From NCBI RefSeq assembly GCF_026626635.1, contig NZ_JAPNKA010000001.1, forward strand, positions 7,254,001-7,318,000: DNA of 64,000 nt, written 5' to 3'. The position numbers and the translations under genes were made by a program. Positions 1-7,178 of the stretch are shown one piece after another; the stretch's first letter is position 1; every line of letters begins with the position of its first letter. The DNA is from Archangium lansingense. GTDB taxonomy: Bacteria > Myxococcota > Myxococcia > Myxococcales > Myxococcaceae. The notes beneath the pieces are model-generated. The model was not told the DNA's origin. It saw nothing but the letters and a program-made list of their open reading frames with translations, and did not search any database.

Positions 1-186
1 GGAACCCGTGAGGAGTGCGTGCCGGATCTGACGCTCGTATTCCTCAGCGCCCCGGCGAGTGTTGATAGGCGATGCCTTGCGCACGCGCTCAACCCTCCCG
101 CTCGGGTGCTGATACTTGACGTCGATCCACCACGCTTCCTGCACCTTGCCCTCCTTGGTCTTCCACTTCCGCAGTCTGACGCTCAT
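1..186 (-). CDS. Tyrosine-type integrase, N-terminal part (cut by window edge)
   Basis: Reading the minus strand from ATG at 186 gives 62 residues beginning MSVRLRKWKTKEGKVQEAWW, followed by a stretch rich in WIDVKY, GRVERVRKAS and NTRRGAEEYERQIR. This is the usual N-terminal arm-binding/SAM-like start of phage-type tyrosine recombinases, ahead of the catalytic domain, which lies outside the window to the left. The start codon overlaps the stop codon of the excisionase gene (ATGA), so the two are probably translationally coupled. It marks the left side of an integrative element. Catalytic residues cannot be checked here. Confidence 0.75.
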   Translation of the reverse strand, partial: MSVRLRKWKTKEGKVQEAWWIDVKYQHPSGRVERVRKASPINTRRGAEEYERQIRHALLTGS

Positions 187-437
187 GGCTTTTTTCCAAG
201 CGCGGGACTGCTGTTACCCGGCGTCCAGGATAGCAGAACGCTCCGGCGAAGTCGGACAGATCGACCAAGGTGGACCGCTCCCGGCACCCCGCCGCGCCGG
301 ATCGACTCATAGAGCGTTTTCCGGTTCACGCGCAGGAGAATGGCGGCTTCGTCAACCGTGAGGAATTCAGGCGCACTGGAATCAGACCCTGGGGGAGTGG
401 GCAGGCTTGGAGCTGGCGACAGGATGGGCTTTTCCAC
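183..437 (-). CDS. Excisionase / HTH DNA-binding protein
   Basis: An 84-residue protein starting at GTG 437. Residues about 26-75 (EFLTVDEAAILLRVNRKTLY, then a short SIRRGGVPGAVHLGRSVRLRR stretch) form the MerR-like winged HTH of the excisionase (excise) family, which bends DNA at attachment sites and sets the direction of recombination. The frame is open back to a TTG at 509, but a DNA motif shared with the leaders of the protease and capsid genes sits at 443-472, which favours the shorter start. The stop overlaps the integrase start by 4 nt. A typical xis-int pair; the start remains uncertain. Confidence 0.7.
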   Translation of the reverse strand: MEKPILSPAPSLPTPPGSDSSAPEFLTVDEAAILLRVNRKTLYESIRRGGVPGAVHLGRSVRLRRSVLLSWTPGNSSPALGKKP

Positions 438-442
438 AACGC

Positions 443-472
443 CTAAATGGGTGCGGATTCTTGACGTGGCCC
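443..472 (-). promoter_or_regulatory. Shared leader motif, copy 1 (before excisionase)
   Basis: On the minus strand this roughly 30-base stretch contains CCGCACCCATTTAG a few bases before the proposed GTG start. The same core, preceded by a similar GCCAC and A-rich stretch, recurs at 1384-1413 and 3579-3608 on the plus strand, ahead of the protease and capsid genes. Three copies in leader positions of one element suggest a common operator or protein-binding site. This is inferred from sequence alone. Confidence 0.4.
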
Positions 473-540
473 AGGCCAGCAGCGGCAGCGGAAAAGCGGC
501 GGGCGTCAAGCGTCAAGCGTCAATTGGGCTGTTCCAACAA

Positions 541-640
541 TCCTATATCCCTATACCTCATATATTCCTATATCCTACATGAGCTTTTTCTATAGGAGTT
601 TATAGATTCAAGGCTTGACGGCTTGACAGCGTGACACCTT
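541..640 (+). repeat. AT-rich direct repeat, copy 1
   Basis: Contains a run of TATAT/CATATA steps, then CTTTTTCTATAGGAG, TTTATAGATTCA and GGCTTGACGGCTTGACA. The same order of elements is seen at 741-838. TTGACG/TTGACA hexamers are repeated at its right end. Possible origin, arm-site cluster or promoter array. Confidence 0.55.
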
Positions 641-740
641 GCCGGGTCTGGGGGCTTGGTGCCTTGAACGGCAGGCAGCCTCGCCGGTGAGAAGTGGCTC
701 ACGTCATGCGGCTTTGAGCTGGTTTCCTAAACCTCCACAG

Positions 741-838
741 CCTTCTACCTCATATATGTATATATATTCTCATATACTACACGACCTTTTTCGTATGGGG
801 TTTATAGATTCAGGTCGTGACGGCTTGATCGCGTGCCA
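741..838 (+). repeat. AT-rich direct repeat, copy 2
   Basis: Imperfect copy of 541-640, about 200 bp downstream: TACCTCATATAT, CCTTTTTCGTATGGGG, TTTATAGATTCA and GTGACGGCTTGA occur in the same order and at similar spacing. Conservation is best around GTTTATAGATTCA, which may be the functional core. Confidence 0.55.
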
Positions 839-1005
839 GTGCTAGCGTTTCCCTCCGTGTGCCGCGCCTGGAAGGACGCCCCCCCGGCAAGTTTTTCCGA
901 TGCGGGGCCGCTCTCAACCTTGCTCGGAGGTCGCACACGCTGAGAAAATTTCCAAAAAATCTCGCGGGCCCTGTTTGTTTTGCCGCCCGTACCCCCTGAA
1001 ATCTT

Positions 1006-1413
1006 GCCGAAACTGCCCCCATAACCGGCTGGATGCGGCAGCGTCGGCTACGAGCAGAGCAGGCACACGTCGGCACGCTCCACGCCCCCCGTGCCGCTGC
1101 CCGCGTCCAGGTGCCTTCCCCTAACTCCGCGCGCCGGTTGTTGTCCCCCCTGGAGCCCTCCACGGCCCGCCGCGCCGTTTCTGGTGTCGTGCCCCCCAAG
1201 TTCCCGAGGCATGGGCTGCGGCGCTCCTGGAGCCCGCCAGAGGCCCAGCGTGCCGTTTCTCGCGTCCAGGTCGCCCAACGGCCCGGCTTTTGCCCGGCCA
1301 GCAACCAAGCGCGCCCCAACAGACTCCGACGCCTTCCGCTGGCAGCTCGGCAGAAGTGAGCGCCCACGCCGTCAGCGGCGAATGAGCCACCGACAAAAAC
1401 CGCACCCATTTAG
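1006..1413 (+). repeat. Large direct repeat, copy A (before prohead protease)
   Basis: About 408 bp, clearly homologous to 3281-3608. Both begin GCCGAAAC and CCCCCATAACCGGCTGG and end with AATGAGCCAC and CGCACCCATTTA. Copy A holds an extra internal unit, since a CTGGAGCCC...CGTTTCT block occurs twice, which accounts for most of the length difference. Open frames cross it on both strands but keep no consistent protein between the copies, so it is read as non-coding. It ends 8 bp before the protease start. Confidence 0.8.
1384..1413 (+). promoter_or_regulatory. Shared leader motif, copy 2 (before prohead protease)
   Basis: Right end of the large repeat: GAGCCACCGACAAAAA followed by CCGCACCCATTTAG, ending 8 bases before the ATG at 1422. 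It matches 443-472 (minus) and 3579-3608 (plus). Confidence 0.4.
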
Positions 1414-1421
1414 CGAGGGCG

Positions 1422-2168
1422 ATGCCCAATGCGATCACACGCTCTCTTCAGCTTGCAGCGGTTCGGAAGGATGCGGCTGCGCTAACCGCCGTCGAGGCTG
1501 GGAGCGGTCAACGTGTCTACACCTTCAAGGCGAGCGACGGTGATTTCGATCGGTACTCCGACCGCCTGAGCGTGAAGGGTTGGCGCGTCGAGGGTTACAA
1601 CGCGAACGGCGTCGTCTTGTTCAACCACGACGACGGCGCGCAGGCGGCGAGCACGGGGGCCGAGCCCGCGCTGCCCATTGGTAAGGGGCGCGTCTACGTC
1701 GACGGCGACGCGCTGATGATCGACATCGTCTTTGACGACGAAGACGACCTCGCGCGCAAGGTCGAGCGCAAGGTTGCGAAGGGCATTCTTAACGCTGTCA
1801 GCGTTCGTTACCTCATGCTTCCGGGACAGTACCGGCAGAACGAGCGCGGTGGGTTAGCTGTGCCCGTTCTGGTGGCTGAGCGGCGCGGGCAGTGTGCAGC
1901 GTGCGCGCTGGTCATCGAGCAGGGCGAGGTGATCACCTACGAGCGCGCGGTCGGTGCGCTGCACATGGCTTGCGCAGACCGGCCAGCAGACCGACGCCGC
2001 AACCTGTACACGGGCCGCTGTGAGCTGTGCAACGCGCGCCTAATGCGAGGACAGGTCGAGCTATCCCTCACGGAATGGCAGGACAACGACGGACACTGGC
2101 GACGGCGCTGGCTTGTCCGGTGTGCTGATGTGCCAGCATGCGACGCGCGGATCCGGGCTCGCGGATAG
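1422..2168 (+). CDS. HK97-family phage prohead protease with cysteine-rich C-terminal tail
   Basis: 248 residues. Residues about 30-135 (RVYTFKASDGDFDRYSD, VLFNHDDG, GILNAVSVRY) match the herpes-assemblin-like protease that trims scaffold or capsid delta domains during head maturation; His69 and Ser127 sit in the expected catalytic positions. The usual C-terminus is replaced by about 100 residues with two metal-site-like clusters: C158-x2-C161 with H181-x3-C184, and C200-x2-C203 with C234-x5-C240. That tail looks like a fused zinc finger. A capsid gene follows 1.5 kb downstream, but no portal or terminase is in view. A GAGG lies very close to the ATG, so translation may be weak. Protease call firm; tail function unknown. 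Confidence 0.75.
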   Translation: MPNAITRSLQLAAVRKDAAALTAVEAGSGQRVYTFKASDGDFDRYSDRLSVKGWRVEGYNANGVVLFNHDDGAQAASTGAEPALPIGKGRVYVDGDALMIDIVFDDEDDLARKVERKVAKGILNAVSVRYLMLPGQYRQNERGGLAVPVLVAERRGQCAACALVIEQGEVITYERAVGALHMACADRPADRRRNLYTGRCELCNARLMRGQVELSLTEWQDNDGHWRRRWLVRCADVPACDARIRARG

Positions 2169-2195
2169 TGTCTCAGGGATAATGCGCCCAGCGGG

Positions 2196-3107
2196 TCAGC
2201 CAATCCTGAATACTGGATCGACTGGCGGAAGCGTGATTCCCCTCAGTGGGTCCGTATCCGGGTGATGGAAAATCCAGCGACGGGCATTGTAGGCGACAAG
2301 CTTGTTCAGTGCTGCCCCAAGCTCAGGGCCTATCTTGCACCCCACATGCAACACCCGTTCTTCGAGTCCCTCCTTCCGGTCCAGAACCAGAGAGTGCCTA
2401 GGAGACAGTGGCATCCAAATCTGGTCCGCTGTGCCGTACCCGTGAACCACAAAGTCACCCGGACCAGTTGGCTTAGATCGTCTCGCGACTGGCGTGTCGG
2501 ATGTGAGCAGACAAGGCTCGCCGTGGTCAACGAGTGTCCACCTGCGATGGACCATGTATTCCGCGAATTTAGGGCCCAGCTCAAACATGATCTTGATGCT
2601 CGCATTCTGATTCTGCTTGATGGTGGTGGCGTCCGGGTTGCTCAAGAGGAGCCATTGGGTCTTGATCTCCTCTTCAGTCGGCTCGCGACCTTCTTGCTTG
2701 CGGAGGTACTTGACAACGTTCTTTTTGGTCATCATGTCGACGAGTTGTTCGTAGCCCTGACGGCTCTCGTCTCCACGCACGCATTGAAACCCAATGAACA
2801 TGGCGATCGCCACCCGGTCCTCCTCAGAAGGAGGGAACTTGTCGCTGAGGATGTTTTCGATGGCTGCAGCGGCTTTGCTCTCAATGTGGCTCAGGCGCTT
2901 TTCAACCTCTTGCGTCCGTCCGTTGTCTGTCTCTACGGCATAGTAATCCGTTTGGACACATGCGTTCCTTATGTCGATGGGGAAGCGCTTTTTCTGGTCT
3001 CGGGAGACCATGACGATGCGGCGCTTGAGGTCCGCAAAGCGCTTGAGGTGCATCTGCGGCACGAGGTGGTGACGGCGGGGTTCGTGGTGACGGCGGGGTT
3101 CGGACAT
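2196..3107 (-). CDS. DUF4238 family protein
   Basis: 303 residues on the opposite strand to the flanking capsid genes. The N-terminal RRHHLVPQMHLKRFAD and later ACVQTDYYAVE, MFIGFQCVRGDE and PCLLTSDTPV are hallmarks of DUF4238, a family of unknown function that often appears in phages, mobile elements and near defence genes. The N-terminus carries a perfect tandem EPRRHH EPRRHH, encoded by a short DNA duplication. It converges on the protease gene with a 27 bp gap. Its reversed orientation between two assembly genes, inside the repeat-bounded segment, suggests a cargo (moron) gene. Function not known. Confidence 0.7.
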   Translation of the reverse strand: MSEPRRHHEPRRHHLVPQMHLKRFADLKRRIVMVSRDQKKRFPIDIRNACVQTDYYAVETDNGRTQEVEKRLSHIESKAAAAIENILSDKFPPSEEDRVAIAMFIGFQCVRGDESRQGYEQLVDMMTKKNVVKYLRKQEGREPTEEEIKTQWLLLSNPDATTIKQNQNASIKIMFELGPKFAEYMVHRRWTLVDHGEPCLLTSDTPVARRSKPTGPGDFVVHGYGTADQIWMPLSPRHSLVLDRKEGLEERVLHVGCKIGPELGAALNKLVAYNARRWIFHHPDTDPLRGITLPPVDPVFRIG

Positions 3108-3280
3108 GGCTCTATGAAGTCTAGGCGAGAACCTGACGGTGTAGGCAGGCCGGTTTGGACACCCCAGCCTTCAAAACGGGGCGCGCAGGGCTCGGCGCGT
3201 GGAGTGCGCAGGCGACCGTGTGTGTCGAGGTGGTTTCGCGCTCGGCTGCTTCCCCCCCGGGCGTGGATTTTCTTTTACTA
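3108..3280. other. Leader of DUF4238 gene
   Basis: 173 bp between the DUF4238 start and the large repeat copy B, GC-rich, with no convincing gene. It should hold the DUF4238 promoter, but no clear -35/-10 pair is visible. Confidence 0.4.
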
Positions 3281-3608
3281 GCCGAAACGGCCCCCATAAC
3301 CGGCTGGATGCCGCTGCGTCGGCTACGGGCAGAGCAGGCACACCCCGGCACGCTCCATGGCCCCCAGGTGCCGCTGCCCGCCCTTGGCACCGCACGCGCC
3401 CGAGCGTCGGCTGCCGCGCTCCTGGAGCCCCTCCACAGGCCCGCCGTGCTGTCTCTCGCGTCTGGTGGCTCCACTGCCCGGCTTTTGCCCGGCCAGCAAC
3501 CAAGCGCGCCCCAACAGACTGCGACGCCTTCCGCAGGCAGCTCGGCAGAAGTGAGCGCCGACTCCGTCAGCGGCGAATGAGCCACAGACAAAAATCGCAC
3601 CCATTTAT
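3281..3608 (+). repeat. Large direct repeat, copy B (before capsid gene)
   Basis: About 328 bp, homologous to 1006-1413 but missing one internal CTGGAGCCC-type unit. The last 110 bp, from GCCCGGCTTTTGCCCGGCC to CGCACCCATTTA, are nearly identical between the copies. It lies about 80 bp before the major capsid start. Together the two copies bracket the protease and DUF4238 genes. Confidence 0.8.
3579..3608 (+). promoter_or_regulatory. Shared leader motif, copy 3 (before capsid gene)
   Basis: GAGCCACAGACAAAAA followed by TCGCACCCATTTAT at the end of repeat copy B, 78 bases before the capsid ATG. Matches 1384-1413 and, inverted, 443-472. Confidence 0.4.
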
Positions 3609-3686
3609 TTAGAAGACACAAAGCCTGACGCGGGTGGACGACCCCCCGCGAGGCTTTCAAGCAACACATCCGAGGAGTGTTAAAAG

Positions 3687-4772
3687 ATGAATCGCCAGCA
3701 AATCGCAGAGATGGTCAAGGCGCTTGGTCCGGAGGTCGCGCGGGAGTTGGTCGATGCCGCCTCCCGAAGCGCCCCCGGACGCATTGGTACAGACAGGGCG
3801 ACGCGCGAGGGCAGCGTCTACGCGAGCGTCGCGAACTTTGGCGCGTTCACGAAGAGCGTCCTCGCCGTGGGTCGCCACACGGGCGCGTCCGAGCTGATCA
3901 ACGCGGCAAAGCGCTTCGGCAATGCCGACGTGCAGAAGGCGGTTCAGCTCAGCAAGTTCGACTCGGCGGGCGTGCTCGTGCCCATCCAGCAGAGCGGCGA
4001 AGTGATCGAGTTCCTGCGGCCCGAGGCGGCCCTGCTCAAGCTCGGCGTGCGAACCCAGCCGTTCAAGGGCGAGTTGCACATGGGCAGGCAGACCGGGACT
4101 TCTGACTTCAAATGGGTTGGCGAGGGGGAGACTGTCCCGAGGAGCGCGCCGAAGTACGGGAAGCTCGTGCTCAAGGCGCACAAGGGGATGGTCCTCACCG
4201 ACGTCAGCAACGACCTGCTTCGCACGCCGGGCGTTGGCGATGCTGGCGTTGGCGAGGATCTGCGCGCCACCGTGGCCGATGGCCTGGACGAAGCCGGGTT
4301 CAACGGCGACGGGACCGGGGCCGCTCCGAAGGGGCTCTTCGCTCAGCTCGACGGCGGGAACACTTTCGCAAACACTGGCACGACCGCGGCTGCCTACCTG
4401 GCCGACATCGACAAGGCGGTCGAGCTGCCGTTGACCGCGCATGTTCGCATGGGCGCGGCTGCGTGGGCGATCCACCCGACCCGGGCGACTGCGCTGATGC
4501 AGCTCAAGGACACGGGCATCTTCATCTTCCGTCAGGAGATGCTCGACAAGGGCACGATCCGGGGCTTCCCCTTCGTGATGACGACCCGCGTCCCCGTGAC
4601 GAAGATCGTCTTCTCGGCGGACTGGCGGCAATTCATTTACGGGATCGACGAGGATCTGATCCTCTCCGAGCATGACACCCGCGCCGAGCACGACGAGACG
4701 ACCATCCGCGCAATCGTGAAGGGCGACTTCAAGCTGCGCCAGCCGAAGGCGTTCAGCTCGATCACCTACTAA
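3687..4772 (+). CDS. HK97-family phage major capsid protein
   Basis: 361 residues; start chosen from GAGGAG about 10 bases upstream. It shows the normal order of an HK97-fold capsid protein: a helical N-terminal arm (residues 1-60), then FGNADVQKAV, GVLVPIQQSGEVIEFLRPEA, FKWVGEGETVPRSAPKYG, a KGMVLTDVSNDLL spine-helix region, FNGDGTGAAPKGL, and a C-terminal GFPFVMTTRVP...IYGIDEDL segment. Length is typical for phage capsids without a long delta domain. Copy B of the large repeat precedes it. No portal, terminase, scaffold or tail gene is present, so it belongs to a minimal capsid module. An encapsulin is unlikely given the adjacent prohead protease and the phage-like motifs. Confidence 0.85.
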   Translation: MNRQQIAEMVKALGPEVARELVDAASRSAPGRIGTDRATREGSVYASVANFGAFTKSVLAVGRHTGASELINAAKRFGNADVQKAVQLSKFDSAGVLVPIQQSGEVIEFLRPEAALLKLGVRTQPFKGELHMGRQTGTSDFKWVGEGETVPRSAPKYGKLVLKAHKGMVLTDVSNDLLRTPGVGDAGVGEDLRATVADGLDEAGFNGDGTGAAPKGLFAQLDGGNTFANTGTTAAAYLADIDKAVELPLTAHVRMGAAAWAIHPTRATALMQLKDTGIFIFRQEMLDKGTIRGFPFVMTTRVPVTKIVFSADWRQFIYGIDEDLILSEHDTRAEHDETTIRAIVKGDFKLRQPKAFSSITY

Positions 4773-4809
4773 CCCGCCGACGCGCCCCGGGGCAGCCGTC
4801 GCGGGTTTC
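4773..4809 (+). terminator. Possible intrinsic terminator after capsid gene
   Basis: Directly after the capsid stop, CCCGCCGACG pairs with CGTCGCGGG around a GC-rich loop and is followed by TTTCT. Short T-tract, so only moderate support. Confidence 0.4.
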
Positions 4810-5247
4810 TGGGGGAGGTTCGCCCGCGACCTGGACTTCGAGCAGCTCGGGATCGAGTGGGTGCCCGAGAAAGCACAGCCGCTCAAGCGCGGTCGTCTGC
4901 GGCTGCTGCACGGACACCAGATCGGGCGCCACCTGCCGAAGCATCACGCGGCGAAGGTGGCGGACGAGTGGGGCGGGCGGGGTCTAATCGTGGCGTTCGG
5001 GCACTCGCATCGACGCGGGATGCACGTCAGGGCCGGGCGTGAGGGGAATTGCCGGGCCATCGCGGTCGGGGCGGGCCGCACGCTCGCCCCTGACTGGATG
5101 CAGGGCCCCCCGGGAGCATGGGAGAACGAGCCGCTCGTCCTGCCCTCGGGGCATGTGGCCGCGTACAGCGTGCTGCTTATCGACGGCGCGTTCGTGTGGG
5201 CCGCAAGGTGTACCGCTAACCCACTCAGAGGGGGCCACGCTCTTTGA
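4801..5247 (+). pseudogene. Metallophosphoesterase, N-terminally truncated remnant
   Basis: The frame encodes GFWGRFARDLDFEQLGIEW, then RLRLLHGHQIGRHLPKHHAAK and GRGLIVAFGHSHRRGMHV. The GHQ and GHSHR motifs are metal ligands of the C-terminal half of calcineurin-like phosphoesterases. The N-terminal half, with the first Asp-His and GDxxD motifs, is missing: upstream in the same frame the sequence runs straight into the capsid gene. The largest usable start (GTG 4861) gives 128 residues that could not form the full metal centre. Read as a fragment left by recombination next to the capsid stop. Confidence 0.6.
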
Positions 5248-5428
5248 CAATTGCATACATGTAGGGAACCTTTTTGTACTGATTTCCCTGACTCGGGCCT
5301 AATCGCGCAATCCGTGCATTATATGTTTCGTATATGTTCGGAAGTCCTGGGCTTCCCCTGATCACATGGCTGTGTTACCTATCCGGGCGTTTCGCCGTCT
5401 CACTAACTATCGCGCTGGAGGTGCCCCC
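5248..5428. other. AT-rich promoter region before signalling block
   Basis: A TTGACA (5244-5249) overlaps the end of the phosphoesterase remnant without a well-placed -10. Further right, ATATGTT occurs twice at 5321-5327 and 5332-5338, one helical turn apart, within an AT-rich dip. This is a good candidate promoter/operator for the genes starting at 5429, possibly bound by the XRE regulators encoded downstream. Confidence 0.35.
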
Positions 5429-6022
5429 ATGCTGAGCGAACCGCGTTCGCCTCGGAGGTGGATTCGTGTTGCCTGTCTTTCGGTTCGTCCCCCGCTGAGC
5501 TTGCTTGCATTGCTGGCGGTGCTCGCGTCCGGCCCGTGCGCGAGCCGCCCGCCCCCGGAGGCCCTTGCCGCTACCCGCGACGCGCTGTCGGGCCTGGACG
5601 AGTTCGGCGCGCTGCTACTGGGGGCCGGGCTGCCTGTTGAAGCCATCCCCCAGGGGCGCAGCGTGTCGCCTGTGCAGGCCGAGCGGCTGCGTCGGCACTT
5701 CGGGATCCTGCCCTACCTCCCCCAGCACTACGCGCCCCGGTGCGTTGCCGACGAGTTGCTGCGCTACGTCGAGCGGCACGGACAGGGGCTGTCCCGTTGG
5801 GACCTAAGCCGAATGGTTCAGGAGTACCGGAGCCTTTTCCTTCTCCGTCAGGATGGCTTCCTCGCGGCAGCGCTTACCGGCGAGCCGTTGCGATGGGTTG
5901 GTCCGGTGGAGATTCGCGACGACGGAGCGGGCGCGGGTGAGTTTGAAATGGGCGAGTTCTACACACGCGCTGACGCCGAGAGCTGGCGGCGTGCCGGTAG
6001 CCCCAACCTCGACAGGCTTTAG
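5429..6022 (+). CDS. Uncharacterised exported or membrane-anchored protein
   Basis: 197 residues; start set by GGAGG 7 bases before ATG 5429. The N-terminus is basic and then hydrophobic (SVRPPLSLLALLAVLASGPC), a signal peptide or single membrane anchor; the Cys is not in a canonical lipobox. The rest has no motif I can name, but ERLRRHFGILPYLPQHY and LSRWDLSRMVQEYRSLFLLRQDGFL suggest a small helical domain. It is first in a run of same-strand genes (pseudokinase, two XRE proteins, kinase, DUF2381) and is separated from the pseudokinase gene by 22 bp, so it probably belongs to that system. Confidence 0.55.
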   Translation: MLSEPRSPRRWIRVACLSVRPPLSLLALLAVLASGPCASRPPPEALAATRDALSGLDEFGALLLGAGLPVEAIPQGRSVSPVQAERLRRHFGILPYLPQHYAPRCVADELLRYVERHGQGLSRWDLSRMVQEYRSLFLLRQDGFLAAALTGEPLRWVGPVEIRDDGAGAGEFEMGEFYTRADAESWRRAGSPNLDRL

Positions 6023-6044
6023 GGCCACGCTGGGAGATCACAAC

Positions 6045-7178
6045 ATGGCGGATAGCTCCGGCCCGCGTCTTATCTTCGACTTCGAGGGCTTCAAATACGA
6101 GGTTTATGACACCCAGGTTCTAAACCGGGATTACGACACGCTTCTTCTTGCTTGGAGGCGTCCCATCGGCGGAAGTGAGGGCCGTCGCTCAAGGGTCATT
6201 CTCAAGCCTGTGCAGGTGCCCTCAGACCGTGAGAGGAGTGAGCGGGCTTGGGAAGAGGTGCAGCTCGCGTCGCACCTGGATCACTCGGGCATCGCCAAGG
6301 TTTACGGATACGCTTTCCATGGCGACAACGCCTATGTGGTCTCGGAGCACTTGCGAGGTTGCTATCTCCTCACGGCGATGGATTTCGCGTTGGTGGTGGA
6401 GCGCCGTTTGTCGCCCGCCTTTGCGGCATACGTTGCGGCGGAAGTAGCGGGTGCGCTTGGTTACGCTCACCAGCGCAGCAGCGAAGGCCACCCGATGCAC
6501 ATCGTCCATCGCGCCGTGGGTCCCATGCGGATCCGTCTCGGGTTTGATGGCCGCGTCAAGCTCACGAATTTTGGCGCCGCGTACTCGGAGCTGCGCGACC
6601 GTTTGAAGACCCCGCCCGGCCTGCTGCGAGGCGACCCTGCCTACTGTGCGCCCGAGGTTCTGCGAGCTGCGATGGAGTCCGCCGGGGGCCGACCCGACCC
6701 GCTTATCGGGGGAGCGATTGACGGCAAAGCGGACGTGTTCTCGCTCGGGCTCGTGCTGCTGGAAATGCTGCTGGCCGAATACCCTCTCGACCCGACTGAT
6801 ACACCTGTGGAGGGTGCCCCGGTCGGGTTCTCATTCCCTGTGCGCGCCGAGCGGACCACACAGCTAAGCCTGGACGTGTTGGCTTACCGGCTGCTGCGCT
6901 TTCACCCTTCGCAAGCGGAACGTCGGCTTGAGTTCGCGCCCGGCCCTTTGCGGTCCATTGTCCGGCGTGCGCTCCAACCGGATCCGCGCGAGCGTTTTTC
7001 TGCCGCCGAGATGCGCGAAGAACTGCTCGTCTACCTGGGAACCGTAGAGCCGCCAGTCCTCGCCGAAGAGATCGCGGCAGAGCTGAAGGCGATTTTCGAG
7101 GCTGCCGCGAGGGTCAAGCGGCTGACGGCAAATCCCATCGAGCGAACGGCGCTAACTCCCGACGAGGACGATGGTTAG
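6045..7178 (+). CDS. Ser/Thr kinase-like protein, predicted pseudokinase
   Basis: 377 residues, with GGGAGA about 8 bases before ATG 6045. The whole length follows the bacterial Hanks-type kinase fold: SRVILKPVQ holds the N-lobe Lys54, a C-lobe, an APE motif (YCAPEV) and a VFSLGLVLLEML helix are all recognisable. The catalytic loop, however, reads HRAVGP at 155-160, with Ala157 in place of the catalytic Asp, and the DFG motif reads NFG at 175-177, losing the Mg-binding Asp. Phosphotransfer is therefore unlikely; a binding or allosteric role is more probable. No membrane segment. Its 3' end overlaps the first XRE gene by 8 bp, which implies coupled translation. Confidence 0.8.
   Translation: MADSSGPRLIFDFEGFKYEVYDTQVLNRDYDTLLLAWRRPIGGSEGRRSRVILKPVQVPSDRERSERAWEEVQLASHLDHSGIAKVYGYAFHGDNAYVVSEHLRGCYLLTAMDFALVVERRLSPAFAAYVAAEVAGALGYAHQRSSEGHPMHIVHRAVGPMRIRLGFDGRVKLTNFGAAYSELRDRLKTPPGLLRGDPAYCAPEVLRAAMESAGGRPDPLIGGAIDGKADVFSLGLVLLEMLLAEYPLDPTDTPVEGAPVGFSFPVRAERTTQLSLDVLAYRLLRFHPSQAERRLEFAPGPLRSIVRRALQPDPRERFSAAEMREELLVYLGTVEPPVLAEEIAAELKAIFEAAARVKRLTANPIERTALTPDEDDG

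Larger units (their letters stand above)
510..1005. other. Non-coding control region before excisionase
   Basis: No convincing gene lies here. The stretch starts with three spaced CGTCAAG/CGTCAA units (505-525), then holds two AT-rich islands (541-640 and 741-838) that stand out sharply from the GC-rich surroundings, and then ordinary GC-rich non-coding sequence. Its position upstream of xis-int suggests the promoter and recombination control region, or an origin, of the element. Confidence 0.5.

Noticed and set aside
810..1409. Minus-strand frame of 199 codons through large repeat A
   Set aside because: The matching region of copy B (3121-3669) shifts frame at the internal unit, so no protein is conserved between the copies; Cys/Arg/Gly-rich with no domain.
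3687..4772. Capsid gene as an encapsulin
   Set aside because: Encapsulins share the fold, but the residue pattern is that of phage capsid proteins and a prohead protease lies beside it. The DyP peroxidase is 13 kb away in a separate operon.
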